28,625 nt of DNA from Nitrospirota bacterium (GTDB lineage: Bacteria > Nitrospirota > Thermodesulfovibrionia > Thermodesulfovibrionales > JdFR-85). Below are positions 23,725 to 28,625 of the stretch, piece by piece. The position numbers and the translations under genes were made by a program. Every line of letters starts with the position of its first letter. Positions within the stretch are counted from its first letter, which is position 1. Below the pieces are notes generated by a model that worked only from the letters and a program-made list of their open reading frames with translations, did not search any database and was not told the origin of the DNA. The stretch covers positions 1 to 28,625 of the forward strand of contig WFTX01000081.1 in the NCBI GenBank assembly GCA_015485235.1. Direction: 5' to 3'.

Positions 23725-24573
23725 CTAATAATACAGACCCTCGTACATCTCCTCGGCATTCATTGAGCTTCTTACAAGGGGGGCAGAGGCAACAAATCTG
23801 AAGCCCATCTTAAGGGCAGCCAGGCGGTATTCCTCAAAGACCTCAGGATGTACATATTCCACCACTTCAAGGTTGTCCTTCCGGGGCCTGAGGTACTGCC
23901 CGATGGTAAGGAGTTCGCATCCGACAGCCCGGAGGTCCTTCATCACATCAATCACCTCTTCAAATCGCTCACCAAGCCCTACCATCAGACCTGATTTGGT
24001 GGGAATGGCAGGGGCGATCTCCCGTGCCATAGCCAGGACCCTGAGAGAACGATCATAATCAGCCTGGGGACGGACCTTCCCGTATAATGACGGAACTGTT
24101 TCAAGATTGTGGTTGAATACATCGGGAGATGCCTCAAGGACGGTCTCAAGGGGTTTCCTCTCACCCATGAAGTCCGGGGTGAGGATTTCCACTCGTGCAT
24201 AAGGGAGTCTCCTCCTGACCTCTCTTACGGTCTTCGCAAACTGTCCTGCCCCGCCATCAGGCAGATCATCCCTTGTCACTGATGTTATTACAATATACCT
24301 GAGTCCCATCTCAAGAGCAGCATCTGCAACCCTTACGGGCTCATCAGGATCAGGTGGTCCGGGGCTTCCCGGGGTTACGGAGCAGAAACCACAGTCCCGG
24401 GTGCAACGGTCACCGAGGATGAGAAAGGTGGCAGTGGGTTTTGAGAAGCATTCCCCCCGGTTCGGGCAGCGGGCCTCTTCACAGACTGTGGAGAGATTCC
24501 TCGACCGGAGAACGGACTTGGTCGTGTGTGAGCCGATGACAGACTTTACCCGGATCCACTCTGGTAATCTCAT
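23725..24573 (-). CDS. lipA: Lipoyl synthase
   Basis: Radical SAM enzyme that inserts two sulfurs into protein-bound octanoate to form lipoyl groups. The 282-aa protein carries both clusters: the auxiliary cluster cysteines 31, 36 and 42 in CEEARCPNRGEC, the radical SAM cysteines 57, 61 and 64 in CTRDCGFC, and the C-terminal RSS motif (VRSSMNAEE) that ligates the auxiliary cluster. VTSVTRDDLPDGGAGQFA and FNHNLETVPSLY are family signatures. ATG 24573 is used; the in-frame TTG at 24615 lies inside the csp 3' hairpin. No strong Shine-Dalgarno is present. lipB is not adjacent. Confidence 0.95.
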   Translation of the reverse strand: MRLPEWIRVKSVIGSHTTKSVLRSRNLSTVCEEARCPNRGECFSKPTATFLILGDRCTRDCGFCSVTPGSPGPPDPDEPVRVADAALEMGLRYIVITSVTRDDLPDGGAGQFAKTVREVRRRLPYARVEILTPDFMGERKPLETVLEASPDVFNHNLETVPSLYGKVRPQADYDRSLRVLAMAREIAPAIPTKSGLMVGLGERFEEVIDVMKDLRAVGCELLTIGQYLRPRKDNLEVVEYVHPEVFEEYRLAALKMGFRFVASAPLVRSSMNAEEMYEGLYY

Positions 24574-24603
24574 GGAAGACTCAGGAGGAAGATATGTTGG
24601 GGG

Positions 24604-24628
24604 AAGTGCCCGCAAGGCGCGGGCACTT
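24604..24628 (-). terminator. Strong hairpin between csp and lipA
   Basis: AAGTGCCCGC pairs perfectly with GCGGGCACTT around a 5-nt loop. It follows the cold-shock gene by 7 nt on the minus strand. The tail is C-rich instead of U-rich, so it may terminate only partially or protect the csp mRNA 3' end. Confidence 0.5.
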
Positions 24629-24635
24629 GTGGTTT

Positions 24636-24845
24636 TCAGTCAATTCTCGTTACATTCGTTGCCTTGGGCCCCTTTGTGCCCTCCACAACCTCAAAGGATA
24701 CACGCTGACCTTCTGCAAGGGTCTTGAATCCATCACCCTCTATATCAGAGTAATGAACAAAGACGTCCTGGCCATCGTCCTTCTTGATGAAGCCGTAACC
24801 CTTGGTCTCATTGAACCACTTCACTGTTCCTTCGACTGCTGACAT
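24636..24845 (-). CDS. Cold-shock-domain protein
   Basis: A 69-aa CspA-family single-stranded nucleic-acid-binding protein (RNA chaperone). It has RNP1 KGYGFI and RNP2 VFVHY, the start [15 protein letters not shown], and [17 protein letters not shown]. The ATG at 24845 is preceded by AAAGGAGG at 10 nt; longer in-frame starts lie in the leader and would add an unrelated N-terminus. The transcript has a leader of about 45 nt and a strong 3' hairpin. Confidence 0.95.
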   Translation of the reverse strand: MSAVEGTVKWFNETKGYGFIKKDDGQDVFVHYSDIEGDGFKTLAEGQRVSFEVVEGTKGPKATNVTRID

Positions 24846-24898
24846 ACTGCTTTTGCCTCCTTTCAAATACTGAAACCTGAAAAAATACAGGCTCATCT

Positions 24899-24928
24899 TT
24901 TATAATTCTTTATGTCCCATAAAGTCAA
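24899..24928 (-). promoter_or_regulatory. Sigma-70 promoter for the cold-shock gene
   Basis: TTGACT (24928..24923) and TATAAA (24904..24899) with 18-bp spacing on the minus strand. A plus-strand TATAAT (24901-24906) overlaps the same -10 region and could serve the divergent waaF-gmhB gene, but its -35 is weak. Confidence 0.65.
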
Positions 24929-24976
24929 GAAAAAAATCCTCCATCCCTTCAACATTTTCAGGAATTACCTTTTCCC

Positions 24977-26539
24977 ATGCCATACAGTCTGATCAGGGGC
25001 GTAAACTGGATCGGCGATGCCGTGATGACACTCCCTGCTATCCGGTGTATCAGGGAGAACCTGAAGACAGAGAAGCTCGACCTCCTTGTAAAGGAGTGGG
25101 TAGCGCCTGTATTTGAGAAGGACCCCAATATAGACGGGATAATATACTACTCTCCCTCCTTTGAAGGACCTGGCGGAAAGATCAGAGGGGCAAGGATTCT
25201 CAGGGCAAGGAGCTACAAAAGGGCGATACTTCTTCAGAATGCCTTTGATGCCGCAGTGCTTGCCTTTCTTGCCCGTATACCTGAAAGAATCGGTTACAGA
25301 AGGGACGGCAGGGGGATTCTTCTTACAAAGGGGGTCAACTTTACAGAGAAGACCGGGACACTTCATCACATCCTCTACTACCTTGAGATGCTCCGTAATG
25401 CCGGATTCCACACAACCTCCAGGATGCCCTGGATATATATTGAGAGAGAAGAACACATCAAAGGTATAAAGATGCTCTCAAACCTGAGGAGACCGGTTAT
25501 AATCCTCAATCCCGGTGCAACCTATGGCTCTGCCAAGCGGTGGCCGGCTCAACACTTCAGCAGGCTTGCCTCCATGATAATCAATACACTGGGAGGGAGC
25601 ACGGTCCTGATCGGATCGGAGAAAGAAGTCTCCATAGGTAAAGAGATCACTTCGATGATGGAGAAGGAGCATCAGAGCGATGAGTCCTTTCTCGACCTTA
25701 CAGGCAATACTACCCTCCGGGAACTTATCAGCATCATCGCCCACGCCGATATGGTGGTCACAAATGACTCAGGTCCCATGCATATAAGCTATGCCGTGGG
25801 TACGCCACTCATCGCCCTCTTCGGCTCCACCGACCCTGACCTGACAGGTCCGCCGGAGCCGTCCCTCCTGGGATCAACGGGGATGCCCCTGGAATATGAA
25901 ACAGACTCTCCGGCACGGGTCCTCAGAAAAACCCTGACCTGTTCTCCCTGCTTTGAGAGGGAATGTCCGGGGAGAAACACAGAGTGTCTTGAATCCATCA
26001 GCCCGGAGGAAGTCTTCAGTGAACTCAGTTCTCTCCTCCCCCGGAAGAAGGCCGTCTTTTTCGATCGGGACGGCACCCTTTGCAGGGATGCCCACTACCT
26101 GAACAGGATGGAAGATTTTGAGCCCTTTCCAGGGTTATCAGAACTGAGGAAGCTTAAAGAGGCAGGTTTTCTTCTGATCGGCATAACTAACCAGTCAGGT
26201 ATAGCAAGGGGGATTGTGGAGAGGAGTTTCGTTGAGAAGATAAACCGTATATTTGTTGAAAGGTATGGCTTTGATGACTTTTTCTACTGCCCTCACCACC
26301 CCGATGAACACTGTGCCTGCCGGAAACCGTCAACGGGCATGCTGATGAAGGCAAGGAAGAAATACGGGATAGACCTCAAGGAGTCCATTGTTGTTGGAGA
26401 CAAGGAGAGTGATATGGAGCTTGCTGAGAGGACTGGAGCAAAGGGTATTGATGTCAGGGACTTCACCGGAGGAGACCCCGGCAAGAGCCCTTCCCTCGAA
26501 GCAATTGTCCGGAACATACTATACAAAGATGATGAATAG
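24977..26539 (+). CDS. Fusion: LPS heptosyltransferase II + heptose-1,7-bisphosphate 7-phosphatase
   Basis: A 520-aa two-domain protein. Residues 1 to about 345 are a GT9 ADP-heptose:LPS heptosyltransferase: RGVNWIGDAVMTLPAIRCI start, NPGATYGSAKRWP, and the donor-binding ADMVVTNDSGPMHISYAVGTPLIALFGSTDP. Residues from about 356 are a GmhB-type HAD phosphatase: AVFFDRDGTL with nucleophile Asp363 and Asp365, GITNQSGIARG, the zinc-binding CPHHPDEHCACRKP loop and VVGDKESDMELA. One polypeptide thus makes a heptose precursor and transfers activated heptose. waaF and gmhB are normally separate. The reading frame is continuous with no sign of a frameshift. No strong Shine-Dalgarno; the gene ends 5 bp from the convergent next gene. 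Confidence 0.92.
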   Translation: MPYSLIRGVNWIGDAVMTLPAIRCIRENLKTEKLDLLVKEWVAPVFEKDPNIDGIIYYSPSFEGPGGKIRGARILRARSYKRAILLQNAFDAAVLAFLARIPERIGYRRDGRGILLTKGVNFTEKTGTLHHILYYLEMLRNAGFHTTSRMPWIYIEREEHIKGIKMLSNLRRPVIILNPGATYGSAKRWPAQHFSRLASMIINTLGGSTVLIGSEKEVSIGKEITSMMEKEHQSDESFLDLTGNTTLRELISIIAHADMVVTNDSGPMHISYAVGTPLIALFGSTDPDLTGPPEPSLLGSTGMPLEYETDSPARVLRKTLTCSPCFERECPGRNTECLESISPEEVFSELSSLLPRKKAVFFDRDGTLCRDAHYLNRMEDFEPFPGLSELRKLKEAGFLLIGITNQSGIARGIVERSFVEKINRIFVERYGFDDFFYCPHHPDEHCACRKPSTGMLMKARKKYGIDLKESIVVGDKESDMELAERTGAKGIDVRDFTGGDPGKSPSLEAIVRNILYKDDE

Positions 26540-26544
26540 CCCCT

Positions 26545-28617
26545 TCAGGTCCGGATCACGACTTCTTCTATAATCCTTTCCGCTCTCTCCTTTAATTGTT
26601 TTGCAAAGGGATCATCCCTCCTCAATGCCTCTCCCACCCCGGTCAGTATCTCGTAATAGACCCCCCAGGCCCGTTTTTCATAGTCGAACCTTTCTTTTAT
26701 AAGAAGGGAATTTTCCCTCAGCATGGCAAGGAGCTTCCCGATACGTCTGATCCCGATCCGGAGAAACTCCAGAGCCTCATCCTCATCCCTCTCAAAAAGA
26801 TATGCCCCCTTGAGGGCAAGCCTGAGAAAGGCCATTGTGAAGGGGATATGGGAAATGAAACAGCCGGTGAAGGGATCAAGGAAATCTTTGATCTCTTTTA
26901 TTCTCCAGGGGAGGGCTCCGGCATAAAGGGAAAAGAGGAGCATCCTCACTATATCCCCGACAGCCTTGCCCTGTGCCGCCTGTCTGATCGCCTCTTCTGC
27001 AAAGGCCTCTTTGTCATGCCGCATTATCAGCCCTGCTTTATGAAGATACCGGAGGAAAGGCCCGTTATTCTGATAGAGAACCGACATTATATACGCCTGA
27101 TCTTCAGCCCTCCCGATAAAAGACGGGGTGAAGGGCCTGTAAGCCCTCAGATCCCTGATCAGAATGCCTGTTGTCCCTCCCGTCACGTGCACCCTCTGGA
27201 GGCATGAAGATTTTCCATCCAGATCATCTGATCCGTCATATCTGGTCATCATCTCAGCCACTGTGGAGACTGCCTGGGGAAAGCGGCTATGAAAAATCAC
27301 TTCATCCGCAGCCCCTTCATTTTCAGGAAATCCCACATCCGGAGTAAAGAGTGACCTCTGTATATCGGACTCATTCACGAGGGCACCTGCAAGCATCCCG
27401 AACCTGACCGGTCTGCCCTCTGAATCAATCCCCTCAGCTCCCCAGAGCGGGGTCTTCAGGTGCTCAAAGGCGGAACATCCTGTCTCCCTCACTAATGTTT
27501 CTTCAGGAAATACCTGATCAAGATCGATCTTGAAGGTAGCCCTTTTCCGTGGATCAATGAGAACCTGCCAGAATGCAGTTACCGCCTTCAGGAAGCTGTA
27601 ATGCCTTCCATATTCCCCGTCCACCCCAAAGACATCCTCAATCATTTCCCCGTCACTGAGAGAGAAAAACTCCCGGCCGGCAGGATACAGCACCTCCTCG
27701 ACCATGCGGACAGTATCCGCCTCGGTGAAGATATAGACATCCAGCCCCTGGATATCCTTATGCTTCCGGATCTCATGCTCGAGATATGCCTTTGAACAAC
27801 GGTGCAACCCCCGGTGAGTCACAGATACGGAAAGAATTGCGGTAAGCCTGGAATCTTCCGGGACGACTCCCCTTTTCTTCTCGAATCTCAGGGTCTCTGA
27901 AAGCCCGCTCAGACCATAGAGAACCTCGTTTCTTTCAGGGTCCACACCTATCTGGACCGGATGGTCATACCAGTAGAGCTGCTCCTCCTTCATCACATCT
28001 TCCACCTCACAGGTGAGTTCATCCTCAAGCCCGCAGGCCTCCAGAGCCCTCTCCGGAGGAGGAACGGTCAGGAGGGCGTTCGCCGTAAAAATTATCTCTT
28101 CCGCCGGTTCCTGAAGCGGTTCGGGATTAGGTTTTTCTATCCGGACAACTCTCCTCTTTCTGAGAGCCGAGATAATTTCTTCACGGGCATCATAAAGCCC
28201 GACACCCTCCGGGAAAAAGACCTCCCTTATCTTCTTTATCACTTCAGGATGCCCAGCCGGGCTGTAACGCCTGAGTCTCCCGGCAAGCGATTGCAGACGT
28301 CCGGGAAAGTTCCCGTCTTTGGACGAAACCTCCCCAATCTCCCTATCTGTCTCTTCAATCGCCCGGAGAAAGAATCCTGCTGCCTCTTTCATGTCCTCAT
28401 CCGGTGCGGATTCAGCGGTTCTGGACATATACTCCCGTGCTTCAGAATGAAGAGGATGGTCCTTACCGGCAAGAGAGATGAGAAATGCGGCGTTCAGTCT
28501 TCTCAGGGTGCCCCCCTTCCCCGTGGAGGGTTTTCTGAACTGGGCAGCGAGATCAATCTTGATTATCTCTTTTCGGCTGATGAGGCCGCTTATCACTTCT
28601 GAAAATGCCTTGAGCAC
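26545..28617 (-). CDS. Large uncharacterised protein, possibly GT-A-like glycosyltransferase; 5' end open
   Basis: 690 codons from a GTG near the right edge; no in-frame stop precedes it in the last 8 bases, so the gene may extend beyond the window. I do not recognise the family. Visible features: a charged N-terminal helical part (1-170), a central alpha/beta region with LDVYIFTEADTVRMVEEVL, a DxD-like ATFKIDLDQVFP at about 360-370, RFGMLAGALVNESDI at about 401-415, and GRAEDQAYIMSVLY at about 500-513, in the place where glycosyltransferases often carry an acidic catalytic ED motif. The C-terminal 150 residues are helical. No signal peptide or membrane segment is seen. It faces waaF-gmhB convergently, consistent with glycan synthesis, but the assignment is inference. 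Confidence 0.6.
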   Translation of the reverse strand: MLKAFSEVISGLISRKEIIKIDLAAQFRKPSTGKGGTLRRLNAAFLISLAGKDHPLHSEAREYMSRTAESAPDEDMKEAAGFFLRAIEETDREIGEVSSKDGNFPGRLQSLAGRLRRYSPAGHPEVIKKIREVFFPEGVGLYDAREEIISALRKRRVVRIEKPNPEPLQEPAEEIIFTANALLTVPPPERALEACGLEDELTCEVEDVMKEEQLYWYDHPVQIGVDPERNEVLYGLSGLSETLRFEKKRGVVPEDSRLTAILSVSVTHRGLHRCSKAYLEHEIRKHKDIQGLDVYIFTEADTVRMVEEVLYPAGREFFSLSDGEMIEDVFGVDGEYGRHYSFLKAVTAFWQVLIDPRKRATFKIDLDQVFPEETLVRETGCSAFEHLKTPLWGAEGIDSEGRPVRFGMLAGALVNESDIQRSLFTPDVGFPENEGAADEVIFHSRFPQAVSTVAEMMTRYDGSDDLDGKSSCLQRVHVTGGTTGILIRDLRAYRPFTPSFIGRAEDQAYIMSVLYQNNGPFLRYLHKAGLIMRHDKEAFAEEAIRQAAQGKAVGDIVRMLLFSLYAGALPWRIKEIKDFLDPFTGCFISHIPFTMAFLRLALKGAYLFERDEDEALEFLRIGIRRIGKLLAMLRENSLLIKERFDYEKRAWGVYYEILTGVGEALRRDDPFAKQLKERAERIIEEVVIRT

Positions 28618-28625
28618 CGTTAATA

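Noticed and set aside
26537..26547. Unusually tight convergent gene ends (5 bp apart)
   Set aside because: Common in compact genomes; no bidirectional terminator or other structure is visible there.

Overview
The window looks like chromosomal DNA of a Gram-negative bacterium. It carries LPS heptosyltransferase, a WaaE-like glycosyltransferase, UDP-glucose dehydrogenase and an OmpA-type outer-membrane protein. The mix of a MqnP/UbiA-type prenyltransferase, a DsrE protein, a zinc-ribbon nicotinate phosphoribosyltransferase and NtrC-type regulation recalls Nitrospirota or Desulfobacterota. That placement is inference from gene content and was not checked by any search. Coding density is high, many genes overlap by 4 nt (translational coupling), and there is no phage, plasmid or CRISPR block.

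Layout. 1-3024 (minus): the start of a gene running off the left edge, then the envelope-sugar operon DUF3108, WaaE-like GT2, ugd. 3025-3364: a gene-free gap holding a 213-bp element with perfect 30-bp terminal inverted repeats. 3365-5183 (minus): pyruvate-kinase-C-like protein, HEPN protein, degenerate nucleotidyltransferase, HD hydrolase. 5184-5346: low-complexity repeat cassette. 5347-8602 (minus): rplM-rpsI-argC-JAMM peptidase-histone deacetylase-like, apparently driven by a near-consensus sigma-70 promoter at 8725-8752. 8766-8976: structured element A. 8997-10181 (plus): DUF401 membrane protein. 10324-13776 (plus): ilvB-ilvN-dsrE-like-ubiA/mqnP. 13781-17997 (plus): a large membrane sensor kinase and its sigma-54 activator. 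18156-18424: terminator, palindrome, sigma-54 promoter, tandem hairpins and second terminator, together read as a candidate small-RNA gene. 18543-21388 (minus): pncB-DMT transporter-aroD-small membrane ORF. 21418-21619: structured element B, followed by a second repeat cassette. 21905-24845 (minus): cold-shock gene, lipA, and three exported-protein genes. 24977-26539 (plus): waaF-gmhB fusion. 26545-28617 (minus): large uncharacterised, possibly glycosyltransferase-like protein, open at the right edge.

Two things stand out. First, the kinase/NtrC-family pair is followed by what looks like a complete sigma-54-dependent small-RNA gene: a -24/-12 promoter with exact spacing, a palindrome about 95 bp upstream, two perfect hairpins and a U-tract terminator. 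This matches the logic of CbrAB-CrcZ in Pseudomonas, but with unrelated RNA sequence. Second, two roughly 200-bp elements 12.6 kb apart share one detailed secondary structure (closing stem, second stem, bulged hairpin, GGA-loop hairpin) while most stem sequences differ by compensatory changes. That indicates selection on structure. I do not recognise the family.
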